The notes below the pieces were generated by a model. It saw nothing but the letters and a program-made list of their open reading frames with translations. It did not search any database and was not told where the DNA came from. A DNA stretch of 64,000 bases from positions 1 to 64,000 of the forward strand of contig JBAMJV010012233.1 of assembly GCA_037951105.1 (NCBI GenBank). Direction: 5' to 3'. A program made the translations under genes and the position numbers. Below are positions 1 to 11,396 of the stretch, in pieces. Position 1 is the first letter of the stretch. The number at the start of each line of letters is the position of its first letter. This DNA comes from Echinarachnius parma (taxonomy: Eukaryota; Echinodermata; Echinoidea; Clypeasteroida; Echinarachniidae).

Positions 1-480
1 CATCTACAAAGTATTGTAGTACGCCACTGTATTTTATGTGCAGCAGATCTATAATATAAAACGTTCAATACCCAAATAGATACTGTTAAATTAAAACCCA
101 CTTTCTCTTGAGAACTAAAAGTATTTTTTATTTCATTTTATACTGTTTATATTGTTCTAATTGGCGATGCTCTTCCATTTTACATGCAATATGACACTTA
201 CTATACTAACACGAAAATGAGTGTATGGGGCAATACTTACCAAATAGGATGTCGAAGCTCAGCCTGTACGTTTTCTACTTCTTCACAGAATTCATCATTC
301 CTCAGCCATTTGGGGGGGATCTCTGGTTGTGTAAATAACTATTCTATCCTTAGTCATTGGTGTGTGTCCTTACACAACGCTTTCAAAAGGAATTAAACCA
401 GACAGAATTACAATGAAATGTCAGCGATCAGGCAAACGGCGTTTCTCTAGTACGTATAGGCATCGTCTGCTACGCTGATA
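1..480. other. Unassigned A+T-rich sequence
   Basis: No exon with matched splice signals and no recognisable repeat. It should lie inside the penultimate introns of gene A, upstream of the 23-nt microexon, if gene A is organised like gene B. Confidence 0.4.
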
Positions 481-864
481 CTGCGCTCTGATTGGTCAAA
501 ACGTGCCTGTTTGATCACATGATGGATTAAGCGCCTTTTGGAACTAAACAATTTTGGATTTAGCGCCTTTTGGAACTAAACAAAAATTTTGATCCAATTT
601 TTTTCATATTTCTAAAAATTATTTTGAGGAGTTAAATGGTTATTTAAATGCACATGTTTGATGAGCATTTAATCGTGCAAGAAAATCCAATTTGATGCCT
701 TTTGGAACTAAACAAAAATTTTGATCCAATTTTTTTCATATTTCTAAAAATTATTTTGAGGAGTTAAATGGTTATTTAAATGCACATGTTTGATGAGCAT
801 TTAATCGTGCAAGAAAATCCAATTTGATGAAAAGTGGATTTAGCGCCTTTTGGAATTAAGCTCT
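481..864. repeat. Inverted-repeat element of the 'TTTAGCGCCTTTTGGAA' family with an internal 132-bp tandem duplication
   Basis: Copies of GCGCCTTTTGGAACTAAA occur at about 531, 561 and 697 and a variant near 843. Positions 565-696 and 697-828 are an essentially perfect 132-bp head-to-tail duplication. Relatives with inverted ends (CGCTAAATCCACTTT versus AAAGTGGATTTAGCG) lie at about 6730-6968, 17022-17250 and 61570-61800. Outer limits here are uncertain. Confidence 0.6.
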
Positions 865-949
865 TCATATTTGTTTTTAATCTTGATTTTTAAATCTAAC
901 CAAATATTTGTATTTGCTATCAAGTCTCCCCCTTCCCCAGCTAGCCACC

Positions 950-1099
950 TGATGTTGGGCCGATGTCGGAATTTGGTTGGCGGATGTCGGCATATCGCCG
1001 TTGGCTCGAGGTTAAAATGTCCGCCAGCCCAACATCGTCACGACGTCATTTTTGTGATATATTGGCATAACGTCATTTTCCGACAATGGCCCAACATCA
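950..1099. mobile_element. Short inverted-repeat element (MITE-like), GATGTTGGGCC termini
   Basis: GATGTTGGGCC at 951-961 is the exact reverse complement of GGCCCAACATC at 1088-1098, and the interior carries further GATGTCGG / CCGACA half-repeats. No coding capacity. The target-site duplication is not clear. Confidence 0.6.
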
Positions 1100-1243
1100 T
1101 GTCATGAGATGATGTTGTGCTACACCACTGTGCTGAAAATACTGAACACGGTTGGAAAACTCGTGCTCTACTGACCTTAAAAACCATGCACGCATTATAT
1201 TACTTTGATAATCGTAATCTACATAACTTCTTCTTTTTTTCAG

Positions 1244-1266
1244 AACGGGGGACAGGCAAACAGACG
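1244..1266 (+). CDS. Gene A: 23-nt microexon before the membrane-anchor exon
   Basis: A pyrimidine-rich acceptor (ttcttcttttttt cag) precedes 23 nt, followed by a consensus donor gtaagt. In the only phase that joins openly to the next exon (entering in phase 2, leaving in phase 1) it reads T-G-D-R-Q-T-D and completes a Gly codon with exon 3059-3234. An exon of the same length, phase and similar sequence (T-G-E-A-Q-S-G) sits at 51714-51736 in gene B. The length and phase match across two copies is the main support; alone, 23 nt would prove nothing. Confidence 0.72.
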
Positions 1267-1493
1267 GTAAGTTCATGATTCTGATTCTGATTCATTATTT
1301 TCACCATGATCACATGATACAAAACAATTATACAAATAATAAATAAAGAAATCCATTCATTTAATGTTAAACATAAACATGTAGATTCAACACATGTTTG
1401 TAATACTTTTGAATGTATGCTTTATACATGCCGATACTGCATGTATCTCGTGTAGAGTGAAATCATTTCTTGTATTCAAACAAATTATTGAAA

Positions 1494-1560
1494 ATGAGCA
1501 AAGAAATCGAACCCGAGACCTCCGGATTGCTAGACCAATGTTCAACCCATCAAGCCACGA
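1494..1560 (-). repeat. tRNA-derived SINE fragment
   Basis: Read on the minus strand, GGTCTCGGGTTCGAT resembles a tRNA B box and follows a TCTAGCAATCCGGA anticodon-arm-like stretch. The D-arm half is degenerate, so it is a SINE piece and not a tRNA gene. The flank GAGCAAAGAAA recurs next to the copies at 2442 and 58525. Confidence 0.55.
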
Positions 1561-1573
1561 AGACTCTAGAATG

Positions 1574-1596
1574 GGGGGGGGGGGGGGGGGGGGGGG
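1574..1596. repeat. Poly-G run
   Basis: An uninterrupted run of about 23 G. Comparable G or C runs recur at about 3384-3408, 9414-9436, 18525-18543, 21164-21181, 29820-29848, 30154-30210, 30398-30418, 31325-31343, 42531-42541, 47988-48001 and 62891-62912. Confidence 0.9.
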
Positions 1597-1661
1597 CTGC
1601 CATGAAATAATGTTTATCAGACTGTGTACAAACCTGTTGCATATACATAAGCAAATGTAAG

Positions 1662-2204
1662 TTAAAGGGAAAGTTGAGTTTTGGTAGAGAGGGCGCTAGA
1701 CTACTTAATTGGTTTGTGAGGTAATGAAAAACTGAGTGTAAAATTTGAAAGAGCATAATATTTAAACAATAAAATCATCTTTGTTTGAACAAAATCGGTT
1801 CAGAAACGGCTGAAATATCCCTAAATATAACAATTTGTAATAAACCCGGGGCCCCGGGTTTATTAGAGAATTTTGAACCAGCCGTTAAAAATTCAAAAAA
1901 ATGCTTCCTCTTTTCAAAAAAGTTACAGAATAGGTATTTAAATAGTTGTTGGTTATTTCTCTATCTAATCACTATTTCAACAAAGCATCACATGCACAAT
2001 ATTTTATTCAAAATGGTTGAAACCTATGAGTGTTTAGAGAGCGCCCTCTTACGTTTTAACGGCTCTTTTTGAATGATAACATGATCTTTACTACGTCATT
2101 TGTAATTTTGTGTTCCTTTCTAGTTATAACTATTAGTTTGTAATGTAATGATGCAGGTTTTGGTTACTAAAATTCAGTTTCACTAAAACTGTACTCTCCT
2201 TTAA
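1662..2204. mobile_element. TTAA-ended inverted-repeat element, family 1
   Basis: Starts TTAAAGGGAAAGTTGAG and ends with the inverted counterpart ...CTCTCCTTTAA, about 543 bp. The interior has the family signature GAGAGGGCGCTA near the left end and AGAGAGCGCCCTCTT before the right end. Other copies: 19510-19953, 39837-40346, 53250-53408 (left part), 54968-55462, 55631-56934 and 57602-58135. TTAA at both ends suggests a TTAA target duplication, as used by Kolobok and piggyBac transposons. Confidence 0.75.
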
Positions 2205-2298
2205 GTAGATTTCTTATTTTCGGGGTTTTCAGGTTTATAACCTTCTACAAACAGCAATGGCAAAATTAATACCCGGCTTTTAAGTTCAGTTTGTAGAG

Positions 2299-2365
2299 TA
2301 CCGCTCCAGCAATCCAGAGGTCTCTGGTTATTATACAGTGAAACACCTATTTTCTTTGCTCATTT
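2299..2365 (+). repeat. tRNA-derived SINE fragment
   Basis: GCTCCAGCAATCCAGAGGTCTCTGG resembles a tRNA anticodon arm plus variable loop, followed by TTTCTTTGCTCA. It lies in opposite orientation to the copy at 2442-2530, forming an inverted SINE pair like the tighter one at 58522-58690. Confidence 0.45.
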
Positions 2366-2441
2366 GCATGTACAGTGTATTATATATTTATTTTAATTCA
2401 AACATATAGGGAAACTGACCAAGAATATATTGTGATTAAAA

Positions 2442-2532
2442 GTGAGCAAAGAAAAATGGGATTCCAACGGGATTCGAACCCGAGACCTCCGGATTGCTAG
2501 ACCGGTGCTCTACCGACTGAGCTATAGAAAAC
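2442..2532 (-). repeat. tRNA-derived SINE with well-kept A and B boxes
   Basis: On the minus strand it reads TATAGCTCAGTCGGTAGAGC (A-box region), TCTAGCAATCCGG (anticodon-like, AGC) and GGTCTCGGGTTCGAATCCC (B-box region). The anticodon stem and acceptor ends do not pair fully. Related copies at 53926, 57318 and 58625 differ throughout, which is SINE behaviour, not that of a functional tRNA gene. Confidence 0.6.
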
Positions 2533-3058
2533 CCTACGACGGCGTTCTTCCCAGAAACCCCTTAATTCATCATTGCTCAAGTAGTCAGCTGAAGCTTTAT
2601 AAACCTGACATAAACCCGAAGCGGATTAAAATCAACTTGGGGATAAATACGAGGGATCGACGAAGCGATACAGCTTTTTGTAATAATTAATATATTTATA
2701 TTGTTTGATATAGAGACAGATTAACACCGATAATCAACTGTATAGGTTGTAATAGTATGGGGACAACTATACTAAATATGTAGATTAATGGAAAACAGTT
2801 TTTAAACGTATTGAAAGGGGAAGATAAATGTATTACTAACAAAAATGTATGAAAATAAAACGAATATGTTACATTCAAATTATACTAAAAAGAGTAGAAT
2901 AGGGCATAAACACCCATTTTAAAAAAGATACAAGGTACGTATGAAGACAACCCCTTGTACTCTGAACATGTTTTAACATTGTGCCTCACGTTGAGTTCTT
3001 CTGGAAAGCGCCATTGACGAAGCAGTCACTTATTATAAACATTGTTTTGTCTTTCCAG

Positions 3059-3234
3059 GTTCAAAGGAGAAGCGCCATTTCGCCAAGGTTGGAGTTAAGG
3101 GGAAAAAGGGGGACTGGTCCTTCAGCGCCTGGTGCCACTTCATGACCGACGATAAAAGGGGGCTTGTTATCATGTTTGCAGGCGTAGCTTTAATGATCTA
3201 CCTGTACTACCTGTATGACCGCCGCCAACAGTAA
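3059..3234 (+). CDS. Gene A: last exon, C-terminal membrane anchor
   Basis: The acceptor (gtctttccag) ends at 3058. The exon supplies two bases to a Gly codon, then 57 codons and TAA. It begins S-K-E-K-R-H, is basic and hydrophilic for about 33 residues, then has a hydrophobic segment (GLVIMFAGVALMIYLYYLY) and ends D-R-R-Q-Q. One C-terminal membrane segment with a short charged tail is the layout of a tail-anchored protein. The matching exon of gene B is 54554-54711, and the 70 bp of intron before each (GTTGAGTTCTT...AAGCGCC...GAAGCAGTCAC) is also conserved. That fixes this as a paralogue's 3' end. I cannot tell from sequence which membrane it targets. Confidence 0.8.
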
Positions 3235-3514
3235 ACGTCCTTTAAGGAATGGACGCCCTAAAATATGTAAGCGTAATCATTTCATGTACGTTAGTTAATC
3301 CTTCCCGTGCCAAATTTGGCACATAAGGCGACACATTAGCCCAAGGTCACAAGTACAATAGATGCAGTGAAAGTTGCAGAGAGGGGGGGGGGGGGGGGGG
3401 GGGGGGGGTGGGTGCTAGTCATCTGGTAACTCCGCGTGTTTAACTTTTACTTCTCCATTCTATAAATGCCGAGCGCCTGGCTAGAAGGCATGAAGGTACC
3501 ATTTTAAACATGTT

Positions 3515-3595
3515 TGGCATGACTCGGTCTGGGGGTTCGAACCCTGGACCTCCTGTGCAGGAGGCGGACACTCTATCGCTAAGGCACATGCTCGG
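3515..3595 (-). repeat. tRNA-like sequence
   Basis: On the minus strand GCCTTAGCGATAGAGTGTCC resembles a degenerate D arm and GGTCCAGGGTTCGAACCCC a perfectly paired T-arm. It is a different lineage from the CTAGCAATCCGG repeats. It could be a decayed tRNA or a SINE head. Confidence 0.45.
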
Positions 3596-3852
3596 TTTCA
3601 TATAAGGCTAACCGTATTTTATGATTTTCGTTTAGGTAAAATGATCAACTGCTTATTAAAAAGATGCAAGCTGAGTTTCCATTTGGTAAAAAATATGAGA
3701 ACCTGACCTATTTGTCAATGTCACATGGGATAAATAAATAGCCTAAACATAGTGGAAATGTTAAGGCTTAGCGATTTTATATTGACTACAAAATGTGTAT
3801 CTCACAAGAAAAAAAGAACTTTCGTATACTAGCAAGCCATCTATTACCCTCA

Positions 3853-4411
3853 TTTAAAGGGAGTGTCTGCATTTTGCAAGCCAAGTTTCAAAAGTTTTGC
3901 GGTTTTTGCCTCATATAAAAGAAATCTTGTCGGGTCGTTTATAATTCATTTTGGGTATTCACCCGTGCGAAATTTCGCTCACGATAGCAGCCGGCGTATT
4001 CCGGGACTGTGTGTGAGTCCTACGTGACCCGCGCACTGATTGTGATTGAACAATGGCGTACTAAACATACTAAACAAAATAACTAAGACTCGCTCAAACT
4101 TATTTCATGTAATTGTATATTCCTCATTGTCGAGACCTTTTCCGTGGCATACCTTTAAAATTAAAACTTTTGGCTTTACAATACCTTTACAAGAATGAAT
4201 ACAATATTGTTGTAATATTATGCTAAATCAGTTAAACACATTTATTGGCCGATAGTTCGATGAAGCGATGATTTCTCCACATTTTTTTTTCTTCGTAGAA
4301 TCCAAATTACAGGGTTGTTCGATCTGATTTTGTTTGTGTGTTACATTCATCCTCATCCGTCTACTGACAACTGTTCACTCAGACGATTTGTAAAAGGCGG
4401 ACAGTCCCTTT
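3853..4411. mobile_element. TTAA-ended inverted-repeat element, family 2
   Basis: Begins TTTAAAGGGAGTGTCTGC and ends GGCGGACAGTCCCTTT, its imperfect inverse. A second copy at 51045-51680 shares the whole interior (TGACCCGCGCACTGATTGTG near one end, CATTCATCCTCATCCGTCTAC near the other). No coding capacity. Confidence 0.75.
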
Positions 4412-4920
4412 CAAAATAACTTTGTGTTAAAATGATGTGTCAAAGAGCGTTTCGCATTAGAATTGGTGTTTATTTATAAATACGATTCCAGTAAACGTGT
4501 TTCCATCATGATGCAGTTACACATATTTGCACTAAAGTAAAATCATAACGTACTTGCAAACCGAGGTATTCCTTTACGTTTATATTTCACCAGATTAGGA
4601 ACATGATGGTCTGGAAATTAACAGGTTTTCATACCATCCTTACAGCTAGAAAATGTTCCGATGTCCATGTTCGATTATATTTTGTGATTGTACATACTTT
4701 GTATAGCCTACGTATTAAGTTGTACTCAATCCAACTGGATCTTTCAGATGTTCAAGTTATTCAGTAAATTGATTTGAATGATAATGTTGAAGCCTCGCAC
4801 TTATACCTAAGTTAATATAATTATAATCCTTCGTTTTTATGTGAGGTTCATAAATATAGCTTCTGAATACATGGACTAGAATGAGTATTCCGAAGAGTAC
4901 CACCACCGCGAGTATATGGT
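4412..4920. other. Downstream flank of gene A
   Basis: No exon or complete element recognised. The stretch from about 4790 on aligns with 56935-57060 below gene B (GTTGAAG...GCACTTATACCT...GAGTACCACCACCGCG), so it belongs to the duplicated 3' flank. Confidence 0.5.
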
Positions 4921-4998
4921 GCGTCTCGCTTGTTAGATGACTGGACTAGTAATCCGGAACAGACCGGAAGTATCGGGGTCGATTCCCGGCGAAGCCTG
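4921..4998 (+). repeat. tRNA-derived SINE
   Basis: TTGTTAGATGACTGGACTAGTAATCCGG then ATCGGGGTCGATTCCCGGCG resembles the 3' two thirds of a tRNA, followed by the SINE-specific GAAGCCTG also found at 58676. The paralogous position below gene B (57050-57112) carries the same SINE, so it predates the tandem duplication. Confidence 0.6.
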
Positions 4999-4999
4999 A

Positions 5000-5810
5000 T
5001 TGATCCGCTCATCTTTATTGACTCATTACATTTCTATTCAGTTTCGCCCAATTTTGTAATTTAGTATTTTTATATGCGTATATTTACTGAACTAATAAAT
5101 GTAGTGCATGTAATTAAACAGTATAAGTGTAGACCTGTGTATTAAGTATGTCCTATAATAAACTCGGATGAACTTGGCTATATATAATATTATTATTGTA
5201 CATTGCCTTTACACTTTCATGTTAGCGTGTTGGAAAGGTACACACATAAACGTTTAAGAAACATGTAAATATCATAAATGTGTGAAACATGTACTCACTC
5301 GAGTATATTCATAGTCAAATCATTGTGTAATTTTACTCCTCATAGGCGTATAATATAGGAGGCGGGTAGATGGGGGCTGCATCATCCCTGGAATAAAAAA
5401 ACGGCCACATTTTGGCAAAACACACCCAACATTTTTGCAAAAGCGTGTCATATACTCGGGTAAAAACATATTGTATTTTGGCAATCCCATATCATATTTG
5501 GGAAAAAGCATGTTATGTTTGAGCAAAATCATGTCTTATTCCGAACAAAATTATAGGATTGTTATTATTTGCAGACTTTTAAATTGTGATAACCCTGTAT
5601 TTATGTTTTTTGTCAGGTGAAAATGGGGAATATGATATTCGGGCAAAAGACCTCATCCCCCTTGGGAAAATGTTCCCCTGATACCTTCCTGATACGCCCA
5701 TACATGTAATTATTAATCCTACTTACTATATGTAATATATGTGGAAACAATTATAGCTATAGCTATGTTTACGTTTGAGTACCATCCGTATATAATATGC
5801 ATTATCTTTT
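5000..5810. other. A+T-rich stretch without recognised genes
   Basis: Short open frames around 5320-5620 run in opposite directions over the same bases and show no splice or domain signal. Between 5434 and 5560 a loose repeat of about 30 bp (CATATTGTATTTTGGCAA / CATGTTATGTTTGAGCAA) recurs. Confidence 0.4.
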
Positions 5811-5814
5811 GTAT

Positions 5815-6080
5815 AATGATTTACTCTGTTCCCCTTGATTCCCTTTAGAAGCTAAACATTATCCAAACACTTGAACTGCTCCCCTATCCATCTTCGAGGT
5901 GACGTACACCTTCAGCTTCTATGCTGCTCTGGCCATGTTGTGTGTACTGGATCTAACAGAGCTACCAGTTTGTATACTCTGTTATATTTCTTCTACACTT
6001 TATCATTGTCATTTAAACTTTTGATAAATAAAAAGAGACTTTACTTGATATCTTGTATCTGAGGCCGTTTTTTTTTTTTT
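5815..6080 (+). terminator. Candidate polyadenylation site of gene A
   Basis: This block is conserved below gene B (58335-58505). Here it ends in AATAAA at 6027-6032, followed about 35 nt later by a T-rich tract at 6068-6080, the layout of a metazoan poly(A) site. It would give gene A a 3' UTR of about 2.8 kb. In the gene B copy a SINE pair replaces the sequence at the equivalent point, so B must use another site. Confidence 0.4.
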
Positions 6081-6164
6081 ATTATAGTTAACACTCCACC
6101 ACATACCACACTACCACATATTTCGTAAGTGTTAGTATTATATCTTTGTATTCTTCATCTTGTA

Positions 6165-6725
6165 TTGACAAGGTGAAGCACGTTATGTATTCCAAATTTC
6201 AAATTCACATTGGCCCGAGTTCCATTCAGTGTCTCCACTTGGGACCGGTCTAAAACGATATGAATTAAAAGCAACTGCTTAAACCGTTTCACATCTATTG
6301 GAACTTGTCATATGCCAATTATGGATCATTTATGAACCAATTTACTGGTGACTAGTTAAATGTGACGTGTACAATGAGTGGAATTTAAGGTGACCCTGAT
6401 GTGTTTGCCAGATTAAAAAGAATTGGTTGGATACTGAAAAGAAACAATTCGGATCTCCAGTGGCGCATAATTTTGACAAGTTCCACAGGAGTGCAACGGT
6501 TTAAGTGATAACTGGTATTTTTTTTGTCTTTTTAGACCGGTCTAAAGTTGAGCCACTAATGAAAATTCTGGCCTTTGAATATTATATGGCAAACCATGTC
6601 TTCGTAGGGAATATAAATTTAATTGATATAACTCATCTTAAATTGTATTTTAATTACGTCATACCTGTTATACAAACATAACATGTTCGAGTTATTGCGG
6701 ATGGCGGAATACGTATATTATTGTG
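6165..6725. other. Conserved intergenic segment, copy 1
   Basis: Aligns with about 59445-60183 (shared landmarks GGACCGGTCTAAAA, CAGATTAAAAAGAATTGGTTGG, CATAACATGTTCGAGTTATTGCGGATGG). It has no open frame. The paralogous copy carries an extra foldback at 59552-59771, so this copy is the empty site. Confidence 0.7.
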
Positions 6726-6729
6726 TATT

Positions 6730-6968
6730 GAAGGGCTCGCTTCCAAAATGCGCTAAATCCACTTTCCATAAAAATTGAGTTAACGATATATCTACATCTA
6801 CGTAGCTATGTGGGAATCCACATTTTACGACAAATAGCTCACTCAAAATCAAAATATAGAAAGTTCAATTTTCATATTCCCATAGGCACATGTATAAAGT
6901 GGGACAAAGAAACCTGTTTTCCTCGGAAGTTGAAAAAGTGGATTTAGCGTCATTTTGTTGAAAGTATT
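6730..6968. mobile_element. Inverted-repeat element of the GCGCTAAATCC family
   Basis: CGCTAAATCCACTTT near the left end is inverted as AAAGTGGATTTAGCG near the right end. The paralogous sequence at 60175-60195 runs straight from TTATTGTGTATT into TGTCTCGTAGATCG, giving an empty site. Confidence 0.7.
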
Positions 6969-7008
6969 TTGTCTCATAGATCGTAATTACGCAATAATCA
7001 TCCCATAA

Positions 7009-8763
7009 ATCAAGGTTCAAGGTTCAAGGTTCATTTTATTTCTTTTTGTCACAAAAAACAATTGTACATAGAATAATAGAACAAACAGCATAAGCAAACA
7101 AAATTGAAGTGCAATATTCAGTCAATATACAACCAAAATGGGTTTTTCTAAACAAGTCATGAAAGAAAGAGGAGACCTTAAAGAAGCTGGGCTTGTAAGA
7201 GCAAGGTCCCCAGAAAAAAATAATACATCAATGTTTTAATTACTTTGAAACATTAAAAAAAATTAAAACTACCTCATAAGACTAGGAATGATTAAACATG
7301 GGAAAACGTGGGGGAAATATTTACAAAAGGGATAGCTTGAAATTTGAAAAGGAGAGGAGGAAAAAAAAGAAGTCTTATTTAAAAAAAAATAGTGTTCTAT
7401 CATATATAAGCTTTTCTAAAATCTTTCAAAAGGATGTCAATAATGAAATGGGTCTATAGTTACTTAATGTTTGAGGATCACCCTTTTTAAATATTGGCAC
7501 TACCTTGACAATTTTCATTTGTTCAGGTACAATACCAGATGACAGTACTGCCAGATGAGAAAGATAAATTAAAAATATGAACAAGTGGTATCACAATTCC
7601 ATGTATAATATCCTTAATTCATTCATTTGTTATGCCATCAAAGCCAGGGATCTTATTACTTTTAAGCGAGCTCACAAGTTTAAACAATTATATTTCATTC
7701 GTGGGCATTAAAAATGGGCTATCTATATTGGGTTCTTGCATAAACTCAATAAAGCTTTTTTGACATCTAGGAATAGAGTCCTGAAGTTTCAACCCAACAT
7801 TACACAAATAATCATTAAAATTGTCCACAATAAATTGTCGATCTTCTACGGAATAACCATTCACATTTATACATTTAAAGGGATCTAGTAACTTTGTTGA
7901 CATGTGCAAAAAGTGATGAATGGTTGATGCAATGTATATTGTTGTTATCTCATATGTCCACAGGGTATTGTGTGAAAACTTCAAGTCAAATGGACATTGT
8001 ATGGCCAAGTAATGAGCGAAAATGCAAAATGATATTTAGTAACTCACTGCACTGACTTTGTACATGGAAGAAAAACTCGCCCGGAGTTTTTCTTATCTGA
8101 ATACTTCAATCATACATATCTTTGTAACGAAAGGTAAACTTGAAAAACCGAAACCTGTCCCATGATTTTATTGTTAATACGAATACAACAAGGTATAATG
8201 GAACCGCTAGAATTAAAATTTTATTTTGAGGATTTGTACAATGTTACTAAGTCCCTTTAATATTTGTAGTTTTTACTGATGATTTAAAAAAACTTCTTAT
8301 GACTTTCCATGTATTTTTAATATTATTAAATGTCATTTTAAATTTAACATAATAATATATTTTCTTGGCAACACGCAATACAGAAGTAAGAGTATTTATA
8401 TAATTCGAATACTTTCTCCACATAAAATCAGAGCTTCTCCTTTTATATTGATAATACAACTTATTTTTCTTAGTAATTGACCTTAATATTGATTTAGTTA
8501 TCCATGGCATACGAGGAACTTTATTATAATTTTTCTTTTTGCATGCAATCAATGGAACATTCTCATCATACAACAACATTAATTTATTAAAGAAATTATC
8601 AAAAGCACTTGAAACATTTTGGTCTGAAAGAACATCATTCCAATCAGTTGCAATAAATGCTTCTCTCAATTTAGCAATATTTTCAGGAGTACCTTTACGG
8701 ATAGACGTGCTGCCTCTAGGTTCACAATTTCACAAAAGGTTCACAGGTTCACAAATACAACCT
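7009..8763 (-). pseudogene. CR1/L2-like non-LTR retrotransposon fragment
   Basis: Read on the minus strand. From about 8710 to 8262 there is the linker between endonuclease and reverse transcriptase, 140 residues with P-W-I-T-K-S-I and K-N-K-L-Y-Y. After an interruption comes the N-terminal part of an RT (F-N-D-Y-L-C-N-V-G, then K-S-N-K-I-P-G-F-D-G-I), with stops and frameshifts beyond 7690. The 3' end is a CCTTGAA repeat at 7009-7030, typical of CR1/L2 tails. Catalytic RT blocks are absent. The paralogous copy near 60230 lacks the insert. Confidence 0.7.
7874..8260. mobile_element. TTAA-ended inverted-repeat element, family 3, nested in the CR1-like fragment
   Basis: Ends are TTTAAAGGGATCTAGTAAC and ...GTTACTAAGTCCCTTTAA. 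It separates two parts of one retrotransposon reading frame. Other copies: 17510-18099, 20224-20610, 43678-43998, 62088-62455 and a truncated one from about 63800. Confidence 0.75.
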
Positions 8764-8956
8764 TTATATTAAATAAATTTAAACTACTTTTAACAACTTT
8801 GTATTATCATTCTGTAGTATGTATTTGACTATTATTGACAGTAAACACATTTATTAATCTGTATCCCTTAATAAAATTATACATTTCAAATCAACAAATG
8901 TAACACATGTACAAAACAGTGTAAGCAAACAATTACAGCATAACAATATTCACAAC
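8764..8956. other. Conserved intergenic segment, copy 1
   Basis: Aligns with 60230-60432 (TTAAATAAATTTAAACTACTTTT; ACACATGTACAAAACAGTGT; AGCATAACAATATTCACAACTG). No coding potential. Confidence 0.7.
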
Positions 8957-9199
8957 TGAAAAAAAGCGCGCCGAAAATTGAAAATGGAAGTATAAATCAC
9001 TTTGTTAACGCTAGAATTAACACATCTTAGCTCGTACAACTAATGTTTTCTTTCCCACTCGTATACAGATACACACACAAAAATATATATCCTTCCCTAA
9101 AACCTGGGGGGGGGGGGTGATTGTACATGCCATCCCCCCCACCTTGTGAGGTGGGGGGGGGGTGCATCCCCCTCATCCCCCCGTTGTCTACGCCCCTGG
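8957..9199. mobile_element. Terminal fragment of a hAT-like element
   Basis: Matches the last 240 bp of the larger element ending at 16686 (CTTTCCCACTCGTATACAGATACACACACA, a CCCCCCACC / GGTGGGGG foldback, then GTCTACGCCCCTG). The paralogue near 60432-60490 lacks it. Confidence 0.65.
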
Positions 9200-9881
9200 T
9201 GAGTATGCATATGAGGCACCGAATTCATCCAATAACACTGAGAGTGGTCTTTGTAAATGTTAATCCATTTCTCTGTTTTCAAAAGGTTACGACCGACTGG
9301 CTGTAAACCAGTGGCGTAGACAGGTTCTTACACCTGGGGGGGGGATGTTCGCGCCCCAGACCGCCTGCCAAATTTGTTCAAGACCAAGGAAATTGCTTGA
9401 AAGTCCTCTCAGTGGGGGTGGGGGGGGGGGGGGGGTGGGGAGTTAGATGTTAAGATGGTCGTGACCAGGCGGGCCGGAAGCAGTTTTGGATTGGGGGGGC
9501 AAAACGTATGGGGGCTCAGGATTTGTGTGTGTAGGAGCTCATGCCCCACCACACTCACAGTGCTGCCAACTTTGAGCCAAATGTGAGAGCGAGACATTGC
9601 AAGGAGCGAAGCGACCAAGCCCGAGGGAGCGAAGTGACTGAGTGGGGGAGGGGGTGGGAGGGGGTGTCCCCCATCCCACGGTAGGGAGCTTTTGCATTTT
9701 TGGACTTGTGCAATCTGGTGCTTACCTAGATAGGAATTATTCGGACTTAACATTGACTGTATCTGGGAAAGCGTGTTATGATTTGATCTACCAGAAATGT
9801 TAAATATATTTTCACGAAGAAAACAAATAATTGACACACTAATAAATATGCACCACAACACACACACAAATATTGTATTTA

Positions 9882-10424
9882 TGTCGTGGTACGTTAGATG
9901 AGGCCGAAGGACACACAGTAACAAGTTTGTTAGGTTGCTCTGGTTATTTATTCATCAGCCACGGTATCTCTCATAATGTCGAGATTCTCGCAGAAGACAA
10001 AAACCCCAAGGTCTATACAGAGCCAAAGACTGCACACAACTACGGCTCCAGCAGCCCCTCAAGCAGCCATCTATCTGCTCAGCATGCAGGCACGGTAAAC
10101 TAGCTGCAAAGCCACGCCCTGGCAAAGGCAAAACAGCAGGCCCGGAAACCTCGGAAGTCTGAACACAGGAACAGTGACAGAATACACCCAAACTTGACCA
10201 TGTCAAATGTGCTTCTCCGATGTTTCCCTATACTAACACCTGCACTATAACATAAGCGTGGGCGGCGGCTAACACACTCATTATCCGTCCGCGAATCTAA
10301 ATATAACATGTATTGTAAACTAATTTGCATAATTGGACTCGGTGCGGAATGTGACATTAACTAACTTGCATAATTGGACAAGTCCGCGATTTACATACGA
10401 TATAAACTAGTCCGCATTCCCACA
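9882..10424 (-). repeat. 3' LTR (in element orientation)
   Basis: A purine-rich tract, AAGCGGGGAATA read on the minus strand immediately upstream, is a candidate polypurine tract. The LTR bears the same 83- and 85-residue open frames as its partner, which are shadows. Confidence 0.88.
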
Positions 10425-11129
10425 TATTCCCCGCTTAAAATAGCTTTCGTCCCGAAAGCTCTAAAATCTAACTATGGAACATATCACAACCCCTCTAAAA
10501 GGTTACTAATTCCACAAAACTTGCAATTTTTCAAAAAAATCCTACAGAACACACACTGTTCATTTTGCAGTAATACAAAAAGACCATTTCTGCAGTAACA
10601 CAAAAAGAATCCTATAGCCTATACACTATTTCTTTTTTCTACAAAAACTACTAGTAATCCTTGGTCATAACATATACAAATACAACATTGACCAAAAAAT
10701 CACTTTCTACAAATGTGTACTGTTTAAATGCACACATCTATGAATATCATCAAATGAGATGACTACCTACAAATCTGGCTCCAACGACCAAAATATAAAC
10801 CTGGTTTCCTGTATAATAACAAGCAAATCCAAATCAGTATTTAGCATCATCTAGCTTGCCTTATCAAAAAATGTGAAACTTTTTATACTCTATCTGTGCC
10901 ACTAATGAAACTTGGAACTTCTAAAAAATCTTTCCATATACCAGTTTCTTAACCAATTTAATTTGTAGCCTATTCTCTTCCCTCTTTTCTTTTTTTTCCA
11001 ACAAAAACAAAGAAAACCATGAATATGCAGTTTCTTCCACATGTACCATAATGTATACTCTATACTATACCCAAGAAAATGCAGCAAATCTTCCCCGCTT
11101 ATTTCCTGCTGGACACTCCAAAAATGCAA

Positions 11130-11396
11130 AAAACTTCACATATTTTATGCTGAATGCAAAACAAATAGTCGAAATGCATAAAACCTTCCTCGCTGCATAA
11201 AATGCATAAAATGCAGAAATGCTAAGAAAAAACCTCTCACTGCATTAAACGCAAAATGCATTATAATGCAAAAAACCTCCCTCACTGCATAAAATGCAAA
11301 ATACAATAAAATCTCACCGCATAAAATGCAGGATGCATAAAAATGCAAAAAACGCCCCTCGCTGCCTAGAATGCAAAATGCATAAAATCTCACCCC
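11130..11396 (-). repeat. Degenerate TGCATAAAATGC repeats after the gag-pro frame
   Basis: TGCATAAAATGC-type units recur about a dozen times between the stop codon of the gag-pro frame and the 3' untranslated part of the LTR element. An 82-codon minus-strand frame through the array is an artefact of its periodicity. Confidence 0.6.

Noticed and set aside
9955..10357. Open frames of 83-85 codons, repeated at 14393-14795
   Set aside because: They lie wholly in the LTRs, so their duplication is that of the LTR; no domain or start context.
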